NCBI GenBank assembly: GCA_026119855.1
Contig: JAOWBW010001318.1
Location: 283,910 to 347,909, forward strand
From: Campanula takesimana
Lineage: Eukaryota > Streptophyta > Magnoliopsida > Asterales > Campanulaceae
Length of the DNA stretch: 64,000 nt
Direction of reading: 5' to 3'
Below the pieces are notes generated by a model, which worked only from the letters and a program-made list of their open reading frames with translations, did not search any database and was not told where the DNA came from. This document shows positions 10,578 through 20,532 of this stretch, piece by piece (positions within the stretch are counted from its first letter, which is position 1; each line of letters starts with the position of its first letter). Made by a program: the position numbers and the translations under genes.

Positions 10578-10984
10578 TGTTAGAGTAAATGATTTTGAAT
10601 AAGTCAAATTTGAGAAGAAAAATGAAAGTAATTAAATCCTTTTTGGGATTTAATTAAGGACTCCTTCTATCTTCCTAATTAGGTCTCTAAAATCCCAATA
10701 AATACTAGCCATAAAGTAGTATTTGTGTGTGCTTGATTCAATTGACATGGAGAGAGAGATCAGTGATTCTAGATCTAGGGATTTGCATAGTTAGGAACTT
10801 TGTGATCAAAGTTCATGCAAATATAGATTAGTGTGATTATCCTCATGTAATTGTTTCTCCGCCATAATAATATCTGTTTCCCTTTGCCCGTGGAGGTAGC
10901 TAACAGAGATTGGTGAACCACGTATATTCTGTGTTGATTTGCGTTCATTATTATTATTTTTCTTTTGGGTTTGATTTAATAACA
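10578..10984 (+). repeat. 3' LTR of the inner copia element
   Basis: Begins TGTTAGAGTAAATG and ends TTTAATAACA, preceded by the purine tract. After its end the outer element resumes with gag-like sequence on the minus strand. Confidence 0.85.
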
Positions 10985-11100
10985 GCTGCAATCTGCGTTG
11001 CCAATGAAGTGATAGCGGTGGTTACACCATCAATACCAGCCTTTGTTGCCTGATCCCCCATAATACTTCAGGACATGATATGGCCTGCTCTGATGCCAAC

Positions 11101-11612
11101 TGACGCGGCACAGAAGCGATAGATTTCGTGATTAGCGCACTAATCACAAGAATTCACAAGCGGTGAATCCTTAAACACAATAAACTTGGAATCCACCAAG
11201 AAAACCCGGAATCCACCAGATAAAAGAGAAAATCTCTTTGAATAAAATTCAATTCATTAAAAGTTCCCTAATACAATGAACTAAAGAGTATTTATACTAC
11301 TAACAAACTCTACTAGACTCCTAACAAAATAACAAACCCTAGTTTAACAAATAATACCAAAATACCCTAGTGTTGATCACGCATAAAATAAAATAACGCA
11401 GCTGCGCTAAAACAGGTCGGAACGGCGAGCGGGCGCTTGAATTGTACCAAACGGGCGCTTGATCAGACAGAAAACACGGCTGATGTTGAAACTAATTACA
11501 GGCGGGCGCTTGATGACCTGCGGGAGGGCGCCTGGTGGTTCGGCCTGGCCTATGCGCTGCTGCACTGAAGTGGTCTTGGTCGGGCGGATTGCTCATCTAG
11601 TATCCTACATCA
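11101..11612 (-). repeat. 5' LTR of the outer element
   Basis: Direct repeat of 7780-8306. Phased GGGCGC motifs start at 11431, 11453, 11504 and 11526, giving two pairs 22 bp apart and 73 bp between pairs. Confidence 0.88.
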
Positions 11613-11659
11613 GTAGCCTTCATAGCATTATGCATTAATATAAAAAAAAAAAAAGCCTT

Positions 11660-11689
<30 letters not shown>

Positions 11690-11690
<1 letters not shown>

Positions 11691-11998
11691 TGTACTCGTT
11701 CTAAGACCTACTGTAGGCTGAGCATGAGGCAAGTTGTGTAGTATTTGAAGTTGGCCCGGTTTTATCCGAACTCGAGCTATGGATTATGGATGAATGAATG
11801 ATGCGATTCTTGGAGGTGGTTAACAGTTGCGACTGAGATGCAACTTTGTCTTCGGGGATGCTTTTGAATAGTTCGTTCAATGATGGGAGATACTAAAAGT
11901 TTTAGTCTAAAACCCTCAAATCATCCACAATTTTGTATTATAGACCTGTAAAAAAAAACAATGCAATGGACTTCTGTCAATTTTTTTCGTGTAAAACA
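11690..11998 (+). pseudogene. Decayed 3' end of a second LecRK copy
   Basis: Matches 6858-7200 of the LecRK gene. Shared landmarks are TGTACTCGTTCT, ATGAGGCAAGTTGT, CTCGAGCTATGGAT, GATGCGATTCTTG and the last codons around AGTTCGTTCAATGATGGGAG, followed by the same 3' flank. The copy has indels, a TAG in place of the AAG codon after GTTGT, and a lost final stop. Nothing upstream of the last quarter of the kinase is present; a poly(A)-rich stretch (11640-11690) precedes it. Confidence 0.88.
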
Positions 11999-12000
11999 TA

Positions 12001-12263
12001 TACTCCCTCTGTCCTTAAATGAGTGTCCATTTTCAAGCAATCTTTGTCCCAAAATGAGTGTCTTTTTTTAACATAACTTTGTCCGTAAATGTTTTTTTCT
12101 GAAATTTTTTTCACCGGTTTCTTTATACGCGCAAAACTAAATATTTGGAAAGGAGATTACAAGATTATATATGAATATTTGCTACCAAATTGTACAACAA
12201 AGTTGAGATTTTCAGTGTCCCTTAAAATGAAATTTGGACACTCATTTAGGGACAGAGGTAGTA
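12001..12263. mobile_element. Stowaway-like MITE in the LecRK remnant's 3' flank
   Basis: TA-flanked, with ends ACTCCCTCTGTCCTTAAATG and CATTTAGGGACAGAGG. It interrupts the duplicated 3' flank. Related sequence lies in opposite orientation at about 32340-32550. Confidence 0.8.
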
Positions 12264-12330
12264 ATTTGCAACAACAACAAAGCCTTAGTCCCAAAATAAT
12301 TTGGGGTCGGCTAACATGAATCCTCATATG
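12264..12330 (-). mobile_element. RTE-type LINE 3' tail (or derived SINE)
   Basis: Plus strand reads GCAACAACAACAAAGCCTTA then GTCCCAAAATAATTTGGGGT; on the minus strand this is the TTGTTGTTGC-ending tail seen in plant RTE LINEs. Only the 3' end is present. Confidence 0.55.
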
Positions 12331-12344
12331 TCAACGTGATAAAA

Positions 12345-12395
12345 GGAAGAGAGAGAGAGAAAGAGAAAGAGAAAGAGAAAGAGAGAGAGAGAACG
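12345..12395. repeat. GA/GAAA microsatellite
   Basis: Run of GAGA and GAAAGA units. Confidence 0.9.
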
Positions 12396-13899
12396 GTATA
12401 AAATGTCAAGGGGGAGTGCTTGATCAACCACACAGATAAACCAGAAAATCAGCCAAACATGCTTTGTATAGTTGTACCTTTTGTGCAAGGTACAATTCTA
12501 TATAGAATATCAAATGATTTTCGTTGATCCGTGTCATTGATGTTGCACGGCTCTATTTTCGTCTTCATGTAGAATATTGAATTAATCTCGTTATTTTATT
12601 TACATACCTCGCGCGAAAATTTGAGAACTTGGTCCGCGGCGAAGGATCGAAGAAGTTCCGTTTTCGAGAGGTCGTCAGCACCGAGTGATATTAATATTAT
12701 ATGACATTCATATGTTCAAAGGCGATGAAGAAAACTTCAATAAAACGATTCACATTTGAGAGAGACCTATTTTGGCAAAAACGAAGTGGTTCTATTAACA
12801 AGGGTGAGGTTGATTATAGACTATTCCGAAAGGACCGAAGAGGTTCCGTTTTCGTATGGTAGAGTACATCAAGTAGTTCTACAATTACTTTCCAATACCA
12901 AAGGAGTGACTCACATTTGAGAGAGACCTATTCTTTGGCAAGTAATGCCCTACGGCCAAAGGTATTTGATGTTGATTTGGATGGTTGTAACTTGTATTGG
13001 TTCTATCCTTCTTGTGACTTATTAGGCATGGTTCTAGGTCGACTACAGTATTTGAATTTGAAATATTCCTACGTTGACCTAATAGTCTCCCCTTAAGAAA
13101 AATCTCAGTTGAAAAAATAAACATTATTATAATTATTTATACATTTATTTGTATTTTATAAAAAAAAAAAAAAAAAATACTCGCTACTAATGATATTTTA
13201 AAGAAATTTATTTTTTTGACCATGACAAATGACATAAACCAAAATTTAAGATTTTTTTTTTTGGAAAGAGAATATTTTTTTTCGATGTTCTAATTAAGAG
13301 CTTAAGAAGATGTATCAAATCTTAAACCTTACAAATTATGAGACTTGCTTTTACTACTGAGGTAGTCTTTTGAAGACACTAAGTTAGAAGTGAAAATTGT
13401 TAAGGATTAGAGAAAGAGATAGTCGGAGCCAATCATACATGAGAGATATAATTGATATGAGAGACTCAAATAATATTGTATGAATGACTCAAGTATTATT
13501 GATACTAGCAATACATATTTATAGGAGTACAAAGAGAGTTCTAGAGTCCTAATCTAATTAGGAATACTAATATAATAAGGAAACTAATATTCTAGAATAA
13601 TCTAACTTGGTGTACAAGATACAATCTCTATGTTTGGTAATTACAATATGTGCTAGGAATATATAATATTCCTTAATAAAAATCTCATGAAAAAAATTGT
13701 TTAACGCTCGTTTTAGTGTAAAACGTGTTTTCGAAATACGGAGTTACTTGTGAAAAATATGTTTCTTCATCTCTTAGTGTAAAACGAGTTTTTCATAAGA
13801 ATGACTAGGTTAGAATTAAAGGTATTAAAGACGGGACAAAATATGTTTTTTTTTTTAATTATTTGATCTATTTTATTACTTAATTATAAGAATGATATT
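12396..13899. other. Duplicated LecRK flank, then AT-rich DNA with an LTR-like remnant
   Basis: 12396-12960 resembles 7370-7770, including the hairpin (12471-12496) and several GTTCCGTTTTCG-type blocks repeated about 200 bp apart. 13140-13280 is poly(A)/poly(T)-rich. 13380-13690 looks like part of a copia LTR on the minus strand, with TATAAATATGTATTGC, but no partner was found. No gene is seen. Confidence 0.55.
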
Positions 13900-14066
13900 A
13901 GGGGCACAAAAAAATAACAAAAACTTGTTCACAAAATTTTAGGTGTAATGATGTTGTTGGTGTTTATAATTAGGGTGTGGCGGGTCCATTATCGATGCAA
14001 CTAATAAAATATTGTCACCTGATCATTTTGTAAGCAAAAATTTTGTAACTTTATTTTGTGTCCCTA
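13900..14066. mobile_element. Small MITE with a relative at 23935-24090
   Basis: Inverted ends GGGGCACAAAAAAATAA and TTATTTTGTGTCCC. The core GGGTGTGGCGGGTCCATTAT recurs as GGAGTGTGCCGGGTCCACTA near 23992. Target site TA is likely but ambiguous. Confidence 0.6.
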
Positions 14067-14095
14067 ACATTGCTCTAATTATAATTGTTACCAGT

Positions 14096-14283
14096 TGTTG
14101 GGACCGCGAGCACCCCACCACTCCACATTAGTATGATATTGTCCGCTTTGAGCCCAGCCCGCACGGATTTGTTTTTGGGTCATCTCCCAAAAGGCCTCAT
14201 ACTAATGGAGTGTGTGGACACATTTATATGCTAGGTAATTCTTCATTCATTTACCGATGTGGGATTGGATTGACACCCAAACA
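14096..14283 (+). mobile_element. Solo LTR of the TRIM family found at 20533-21054
   Basis: 188 bp from TGTTGGGACC to ACCCAAACA. It shares TTAGTATGATATTGTCCGCT, CCCGCACGGATTTG, CAAAAGGCCTCAT and GCCGATGTGG-like blocks with the two TRIM LTRs. No matching 5-bp target duplication is seen. Confidence 0.75.
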
Positions 14284-14656
14284 ATAATATCAATTCGTGG
14301 CACATGGGGTAATCTTGTCATCCATATCCAGTATATTTAATTATGTCTTTTATTAGACTTGAAAGTGTCTCCATAATTAAAACTTAAATGCCCAATGGAT
14401 AGGGCTGATGGTGAACCATAGGCAATTTGGCATATCAATCTTTTTTTTCCTATTAGGAAAGAGTTCTAAAAGATTAAATGTTGTCCATTTCTTTTTATTT
14501 AAGATAAGATAATTGTCACATTTTAAATCAATTTTTTTGTGAAATTTATAATCATACAATTAAGTGATGCATAATAAGTAAAATTTTCTTATTTAAAAAT
14601 TTTGATAAGTAAATGTAACACTTATTATGTATTGATATTTTGTTAGGTATATTATA

Positions 14657-15150
14657 TACTCCCTCCGTCCCACATCAATGGGCACTTTTGGTTAAACCTA
14701 CTTGAACTTTAACTAACATTTTATGCTAAATAATTTGTCTCCATAAAAATTTAAAAATAGTTATTGATAATGTTTCTATTACTAATTTAGTACTCCCTCC
14801 GTCCCGGAGTAAGAGTCTTACCCCTCATTTGCACGCTTATTAATAAATATTGGAAGTAATGTAAATGTTGTGAGTGTAAAAGTAAAGTAAGAGAGAGAAT
14901 GAGTGGGAGAGAATAGTGAATTGATTGGTGTTGTGAGTATAAAAGTAAAATAGGAGAGAGAATGAGTGGGGTGAATAGTAAAGATTCTTTGCCATTTTAG
15001 GAATAGGACTCTTAGTCTGGGACGTACCAAAATGGAAAGTAGGACTCTTAGTCTGGGACGGAGGAGTAACTATTATTAATTTTTTATGGATATTAATAAT
15101 TTAGCATAAAATGTTAGTCAAAGTTCAAATTAGTTTGACCAAAAGTGTCC
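14657..15150. mobile_element. Stowaway MITE, right end lost, with another MITE nested inside
   Basis: The left end TACTCCCTCCGTCCCACATC leads into GGGCACTTTTGGTTAAAC. The right arm returns as TTTGACCAAAAGTGTCC near 15134-15150 and then stops where C-rich DNA begins, so the right terminus is missing. The central part is interrupted by the MITE at 14791-15068. Confidence 0.8.
14791..15068. mobile_element. Complete Stowaway MITE nested in the 14657 MITE
   Basis: TA-flanked, with ends TACTCCCTCCGTCCCGGAGT and CTGGGACGGAGGAGTA. The right end is partly duplicated: GGACTCTTAGTCTGGGACG occurs twice, about 40 bp apart. Confidence 0.88.
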
Positions 15151-15740
15151 AACCCCAACCCCGCCAACCATCCTATCCCCACCCTCACCCCCAACCTTAC
15201 CTCCCCCCACCACTCCCCACCCACCCCGCCAAACACACACACACACACACACTTTTCGCTCTTATTAAAGTTATCTTTTAACACCTCCAACCCTGCCCGC
15301 CCCTACCCCTACCCCCACCCAACCACCCACCCTAAAAAAAAATAGTCTTATTAAATTATTTTTTAACAACTCATTCACCCCGCCCTCCCCTCCTCTCGCA
15401 AAAAATAAAAAATAAAATTTTACTCATATTAAATTATTATTTAACACCTCCCCCACCTCGGCCGCCCCTATCTCCTAAGTACCCCACCCACCCACAGCCT
15501 CATGTACCCCCCCCCCCACCCCTACCCACCTCCCACAAAAAAAAAAAAATGTTTTTTTTTCACTCATTAAAATTATTTTTAAAACATCCCCCACCGCCGC
15601 CCTCCCCTAATCCCCTATCCCCCGACCACCCACCCACCCCCGCCTCCTCTCTCCCCACCACCCTACTCCCACCCCCTGCCCTTAACCCCCGCCTCCACCA
15701 CATATTGAACCTACCCCCTCCCTCCCGTCAATATTTTTCT
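15150..15740. repeat. C-rich degenerate minisatellite
   Basis: About five irregular units of roughly 110 bp. Each alternates an AT segment (CTTATTAAATTATTTTTTAA type) with a C-rich segment (runs of CCC separated by A or T). It includes a CA microsatellite (about 15233-15252). The minus strand is G-rich and could form G-quadruplexes. Frames crossing it are proline-rich artefacts of composition. Confidence 0.8.
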
Positions 15741-15990
15741 CATATGAAAATATTTTCAAAAAAAAAAAAAGAATTTTTCTTACGTTTACCAAACAACCAA
15801 AAATATGTTTATGTCATTTTCTGAAAAACATTTTCATTCTTCAAATAACATTTTGCAATAAATCATTTTACGAAAGTCGTTTTACGCGAAACAAGCGTAG
15901 CCTTAGTATTTTACGCTCAAAGTATCAAGAGTAAATGTTTATGAGTAGATATAATTTAAGTTTTAACTATTTGATAAATGATCTGGTTTA

Positions 15991-16252
15991 TACTCCCTCC
16001 GTCCCAGCTCACTTGAGACTTTTTGACCAAAACTGGTCAACTTAAGGTCGGTTTGACCAACACTTTATAGAAATATTTATGATCCGAACAAAAATTAAAA
16101 AAATATAAAATGACCACCATTAAAAATCCTCTCAATAACAATTTTTAAAAAGGTTTTTGGAACATAAATATTTCTATAAAGTGTTGGTCAACCGACCTTA
16201 AGTTGACCAATTTTGGTCAAAAAGTCTCAAGTGAGCTGGGACGGAGGGAGTA
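15991..16252. mobile_element. Stowaway MITE with about 100-bp near-perfect arms
   Basis: 262 bp between TA dinucleotides. Ends are CTCCCTCCGTCCCAGCTCAC and its complement GTGAGCTGGGACGGAGGGAG, and the complementarity continues inward through TTGACCAAAACTGGTCAACT and CTTTATAGAAATATTTATG. It would fold into one long hairpin. Confidence 0.93.
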
Positions 16253-16439
16253 TTTGTGTAAGTGTATACTTTTACAGGTTAATTAATACATTTCGTTCTA
16301 AAGTTCATCCTTAGAGGTTAACAAGTATGTTTGATAATCCTTTGATTCCTTTGTGCTTGACAAGGGGGATTTCTTCATTACAACAAAATAAAGGAAAATC
16401 GTTCTTCTGAACTAAATTTGTTCATTATACCTATACATA

Positions 16440-18488
16440 GGGCTGTTATGCGCTCGAGCTCAGCTCGGGATAAGCTCGAAAAAGCTAACTCGAATGGGCT
16501 TGAGTTGTAACTCGATTCGACCTCGAACCAAGTTTCAAGCTCGTTAAGTAATCAAGCCGACGATGTTCGACTCGTTTAGCTCGTTAAAAGCTCGAGTTCT
16601 GCTCGATAAGCTAATTCAGGGGCGGACGCACGTTATGAGCAGGGGGTTAATTGACCCCCCTGACTTTCCCCTTTATTCTAGTTTCACCCCTTTAATTTTT
16701 GTATAGTTTGGACTTTGACCCCCTGGAAAAATTCAACTGACCCCCTCAAAAATTATATTGACAAAATGACACCCTAGCTATATAAACACAATTTACACAA
16801 CAGTTTTGGGTAATTTCCACTTTCGCGATTTCCAGTTTGCGCTCTCTTTGTGTTCGACGGAAAGAGACGAGGAATCGACGAGTCGCACCAAGCGACCACT
16901 CCGCCACCTGCTTTGCCGCTTTGCACAGGTATTTTCCTTCTCTTCGTTCTTCGAATTGTTTTCTTTCTCTCATCTCAAATCCTCCAAATTTCTAAAGCCC
17001 TAATAAATTAGGTTTCAAAAATTGGGAATTCTTTTTCAAATGTCCTTGATTTCTATTTTTTTTTGTCTTTTCAATTGTGTTTAAAGATATTGAATAGAAG
17101 TGTAATTTAGGGTAATTGACTTATGCATTTATACTTTATGTTCTGATTTTTAGGGATTGATTCAAAGTAGGTCTTAATTGTTCTGATTTCTAGGGATTGA
17201 TTCAAATTAGGTCTTAAAGATATTGATTTCCACAGGGAAAAATGTTTTATGTGATGTACAGCCTACTCATAAGCTAATCAAACTAATCAAAAACCCCTTC
17301 CAAAGTCCTGATGCTATATTTTTATTATTCATTCTTAAAAATTGTCTATTTCGATTATTTCTTTTATTATTCCCCGTCCCGAAAGAATATTCTCATTTGA
17401 CTTGATAGTCAACTTAATTGAACTTTGATCAAAGTTTTATGCACATACTATGAAGAAAATGTACTTGATGCATTACAAATGATACTATGAATAACCATTT
17501 TCCAAAATTTCGTGACTAATATCAAATTAAATTGAACTTTGATCAAGATTCAATTGAACTTTGATCAAGATTCAGTTTAGTTGACCACCAAAAATCAAAT
17601 GCACACTTTGATCAATATTCCATTTTGAAACAGAGGAATATAATTGTTATAGTGCAAAATTATATTTCTTCCTTTTTCTTTTTCTTTTTTTTTGTATTTC
17701 TCTATAAAGAATGATAAACATTGTACATTAGTTGGTTATGAGGCCATTGCTTTTGTTATATTGGTTTTGAATATGTATGATTGTATGTAGCTAAAGTGAT
17801 CATTGATTGTTACAAACTGAACATTGTTTTTCCTTTTTCCTTAAATTTAGTTTGGCAATTGAAGCCCAGCCAGTCTTATTAATCAAAATGGGTTCCCAGC
17901 CTTGAAGATTGAAGAGTTATGACTTTCCTATCTTTAAATCCAGTAAATCGCTGTCTTGGAGGTATTAAACTCTTAACCAAAATCTTCCTTGCTGCTTTTT
18001 TCTTCTTTTTTTTTCTTTTTTTAATTTGAGTTTGTCAAGTTATCAATTGAGTATGTTTGTGGTTAGTATAATTGAATGACACTGTATAAAAATAGGCTCA
18101 TGTGTTTTGTTAAGTTGTATTGAAATGATAGTGTGCTTTTAATTTTTCCGTTCTATAAACTTTTTGACCCCCCTGACTATGAATCCTGGATACGCCACTG
18201 AGCTAATTAAACTTGAATTTTTGTTTTCGACCGGCTCGAACTTGACTCGATAAGCTCAAACTCGACTCGATAAGCTCGTTAAGAACACATTTTTATAGGG
18301 GGGAAAAAGCCTAAGCTCGAGCTCAGCTCGTTAAAACTCGAGTTCGATACCGACTCGAGTTGTTCGCGAGCAGCTCGCGAGCTCGTTTCGACTCGATCTC
18401 GAAAAAACAAGTGGGCTCGAGTTCGATAAGTTTTAAACGAGCACTCGAGCTAGACACCCCAAAGCTCGACTCGGCTCGTTTGCAGCCA
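16440..18488. mobile_element. GAGCTCG-rich MITE split by a hAT element
   Basis: The two halves (16440-16616 and 18209-18488) are full of CTCGAGCTCAGCTCG and GATAAGCTCG units. Imperfect inverted ends are GGCTGTTATGCGCTCGAG and, on the minus strand, GGCTGCAAACGAGCC. Similar GAGCTCG-repeat elements are common in plant genomes. No target duplication was identified. Confidence 0.7.
16617..18200 (+). mobile_element. Non-autonomous hAT element, 8-bp target duplication
   Basis: Perfect 8-bp duplication AGCTAATT (16609-16616 and 18201-18208). Inverted ends are CAGGGGCGGACGCA and, on the minus strand, CAGTGGCGTATCCA. Subterminal GACCCCCCTGACT occurs at both ends in opposite sense. The inside holds a TATATAAAC box (about 16780) and 5'-UTR-like sequence (16800-17000, GCCCTAATAAATTAGG, possible splice donor CACAGGTATTT), but no transposase frame. 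It may be a deleted autonomous element keeping its promoter, or a host promoter fragment. Confidence 0.85.
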
Positions 18489-19270
18489 GGTTGATTATAA
18501 CATTTCAACCAGCCTGATCCAACCCGCTAATGATATGCATATATATTTTTTATATATATAAACTTTTAATATAGATAACAAACTAGGAGGTATCTTCTAA
18601 TTTATTTATTTTTTAAGCAAACAGAAGATATATTCTTAGAGAAAAACTTATTACAAATAAAGATAAAATCATGAAATTGTCTTCAAATAATGGTCCCTAT
18701 TTTTACCTCCAAATATAATGTACTTTTCAACAAAATATAAAGAAATTTGTCTTCAAACGATGGTCCCGGATTGACAAAATTTAAAGGACATGGTTTTCTT
18801 AAAACGTATTTTTATTTTTTTATTATTATTTTTTATGTAAAGTATATATCTAACTAAATAAAATAAAACTATACTCCCTCCGTCCCATTTAAAACATCAA
18901 AAATTTCCATTTTTGGTATCTCATTTTAAATTGCAAAACCTAAAAAAGAATTTTTTTTATACTTCTTTATTTGTGGGCCCTACATGTCATACTCACAACA
19001 ATTACCCACAAACTACTATTTACTCCCACTTTATCTCTCCTACCAAACCATCTACATTCACAACAATTCACTATTTTCTTAATTCTTGAACCCAAAAGTT
19101 GTTTAAATTTTAAATTTGAACGAAGGGAGTATAAAGAAATTTGTCTTCAAATGATGATCCCGAATTGACAAAATATAAAGGACATGGTTTTCTTAAAACA
19201 TATTTTTCAGTTTTTTTTCTTTTTTCTTTTTTGTAAAGTATTTCTAACAAAATTAAATAAATCTAAATAA
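18489..19270. repeat. Duplicated segment around a MITE
   Basis: The block AAATTTGTCTTCAAACGATG, with following TTGACAAAATTTAAAGGACATGG (read in two parts), occurs at about 18745-18870 and again at 19132-19260. A shorter copy of its start lies at 18673. A Stowaway MITE (18872-19131) sits at the junction of the two longer copies. No gene is seen. Confidence 0.75.
18872..19131. mobile_element. Stowaway MITE
   Basis: TA-flanked, with ends CTCCCTCCGTCCCATTTAAA and TTTGAACGAAGGGAG. Confidence 0.82.
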
Positions 19271-19344
19271 TAGTCCCGGCGGGGCTCGAACCCGCGACCT
19301 TCGGCTCATAAGACCAACGCTCTAACCAACTGAGCTACGGGACT
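19271..19344 (-). tRNA. tRNA with anticodon UAU (isoleucine, AUA), no intron
   Basis: The minus strand folds as a complete cloverleaf. Acceptor AGTCCCG pairs with CGGGACT over 7 bp, the D stem is GCTC/GAGC, the anticodon arm is TTGGT-CTTATGA-GCCGA, the T arm is GCGGG-TTCGAGC-CCCGC, and the discriminator is A. Box A (TAGCTCAGTTGG) and box B (GGTTCGAGCCC) are both present. Positions 34-36 of the seven-base loop read TAT, giving tRNA-Ile(UAU). The amino-acid assignment is less sure than the gene call, since the anticodon stem has two G-T pairs. No CCA is encoded, as expected. Confidence 0.85.
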
Positions 19345-19653
19345 GTCATGTTTGCATACTTGAAATATATTTTATTTAACTAATATATTTCCAAAATTCA
19401 GTAGAAATTTGTCAAATGTGTGAACATCAAAACCACTTCCATACAATAATTTACAAAAAGAAACATACTATGAAATAGACCAAAATCTACCGAGTTCAAT
19501 ATTCACATGAGCATTACACTAACTAGCACATTTTATATTCCCAAAATACCCCTCCAAAACAAACTTGATGACCAAATTACTCAAACTACACAAACTTGAC
19601 AGAAGCATGAGTGAGCCCAGATTTTCTAGCAATACCTCAAAACTCAAACTGGC
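19345..19653. other. Gap between tRNA and bHLH gene
   Basis: AT-rich; probably holds the bHLH 3' UTR (minus strand). No other feature is recognised. Confidence 0.6.
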
Positions 19654-20226
19654 TTATTTATAGTTAATGGATGCATCAAAAGACATGGCATCTTGATGAT
19701 GATCACCATATGACCAAGTACTTTGACCATACATTTGACTCATGACCAAGCATTCATTAACATCTTGTGAGTAGAGAGATTGATCATGATCATGATGAGA
19801 AGCAACACCATGACCATGACCATGACCATGACCATGATGGGATGTGACATGGCCATGATGATGAAAATGGTTAGTGTTGAAGATGGCTTGGTGAAGCCAA
19901 ATTTGGGACTTGAGAAACTTAACATATTGAATGGCTTGTTCCAACATGGAGGCAGTGTCCATCTTGGTCCCACCAGGGACTAAGCTTTGCAAAATCTTGA
20001 ACCTCTCACTTATCCTGTGCCTCCTTTCTCTAGCTGCCACACTTTGTGGTTCAGTTGAGAGCTTCATCTCTCTCTTTGATCCATTTACCAAACTACCCTT
20101 CTTGTTCTTGTTCTTACACTTTTTCTTGATCATCATGTCCTCATTTTCATTGGTTTCCATTGAAGAGAAAGATGGGTCATTGGAAATAGGTTTATTGTTA
20201 TGTGTCAAGTAGTGGGTGTTGTCCAT
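19654..20226 (-). CDS. Atypical bHLH transcription factor (HEC/IND-like subfamily VIII; bHLH52/53-like)
   Basis: Single-exon frame; 190 residues from ATG 20224-20226. An in-frame ATG at 20322 would give 222 residues, but it lies only about 18 nt past the TATA box (20340-20347), probably before the transcription start. The bHLH domain (about residues 57-110) begins PQSVAARERRHRISERF and continues LVPGGTKMDTASML, a signature of the HECATE/INDEHISCENT-related group. The glutamate that normally contacts the E-box is alanine (SVAAR in place of VEAER), as in that group, so DNA binding is probably atypical or partner-dependent. A Lys-rich tract precedes the domain and a His/Gly tract (HGHGHGHGHG) follows. 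Nuclear role is inferred; the closest family members from memory are bHLH52/53. Confidence 0.88.
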   Translation of the reverse strand: MDNTHYLTHNNKPISNDPSFSSMETNENEDMMIKKKCKNKNKKGSLVNGSKREMKLSTEPQSVAARERRHRISERFKILQSLVPGGTKMDTASMLEQAIQYVKFLKSQIWLHQAIFNTNHFHHHGHVTSHHGHGHGHGHGVASHHDHDQSLYSQDVNECLVMSQMYGQSTWSYGDHHQDAMSFDASINYK

Positions 20227-20339
20227 AGTAGAGTGATTGTGTGTGTTTAAGGTGGTGGGAGTGAGGTGTTTTTCTTGGTATATTTGCTTTGAATGGGAAG
20301 TGTGTTTGGAGTGGGGAAACACCTTTGACTTGGGTTGCG

Positions 20340-20347
20340 TATATATA
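20340..20347 (-). promoter_or_regulatory. TATA box of the bHLH gene
   Basis: TATATATA on the minus strand, about 115 bp before the preferred start codon. It predicts transcription start near 20310-20316. Confidence 0.7.
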
Positions 20348-20532
20348 GGTAGTAGGGAAGGAGGGGAGAGGTATTGGGAGGATGATATATACTACGTGTA
20401 TAGTCACAACAGTCTGGTTTAAGTTCATTACATATTAGTACTTCCTATCTCTTTGAGCTTCTCACTAGAAGAGGTTATGCGTTTAGTAAAAATAAAATCA
20501 GAGTAGTTGGTGCAGCTCAAGTGCACCCGCCT

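Larger units (their letters stand above)
8458..10984 (+). mobile_element. Internally deleted Ty1-copia element nested in the outer element
   Basis: Two 407-bp LTRs (8458-8864, 10578-10984) enclose a primer site (TGGCATCAGATC, from 8867), a leader of about 0.9 kb without clear gag, a protease-region remnant and a purine tract (CAAGGTGGAAAC) just before the 3' LTR. RT and RNase H are absent. The flanks do not match (TTCAT on the left, GCTGC on the right), so there is no target duplication. This fits recombination between two insertions rather than a single one. Confidence 0.85.
7775..11617 (-). mobile_element. Minus-strand LTR retrotransposon, internal region mostly lost
   Basis: LTRs at 7780-8306 (527 bp) and 11101-11612 (512 bp) are flanked by a perfect 5-bp target duplication, GTAGC (7775-7779 and 11613-11617). 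On the minus strand the LTRs run TGATGTAGGA to GCGTCA. A primer site (GTTGGCATCAGAGC) lies next to the right LTR at 11087-11100. A gag-like start (ATG 11061, reading MGDQATKAGIDGVTTAITSL) follows. The tail of a polyprotein ending FPNFGDELGDELF-stop (stop 8320-8322) precedes the left LTR and suggests a Ty3/gypsy element. The gag-pol between is missing; a second LTR element (8458-10984) occupies its place. Confidence 0.88.

Noticed and set aside
15145..15824. Proline-rich open frames
   Set aside because: They follow from the C-rich repeat composition and change frame between units.
16746..17003. Short open frames on both strands inside the hAT element
   Set aside because: Overlapping, no domain similarity, and the sequence looks like untranslated leader.
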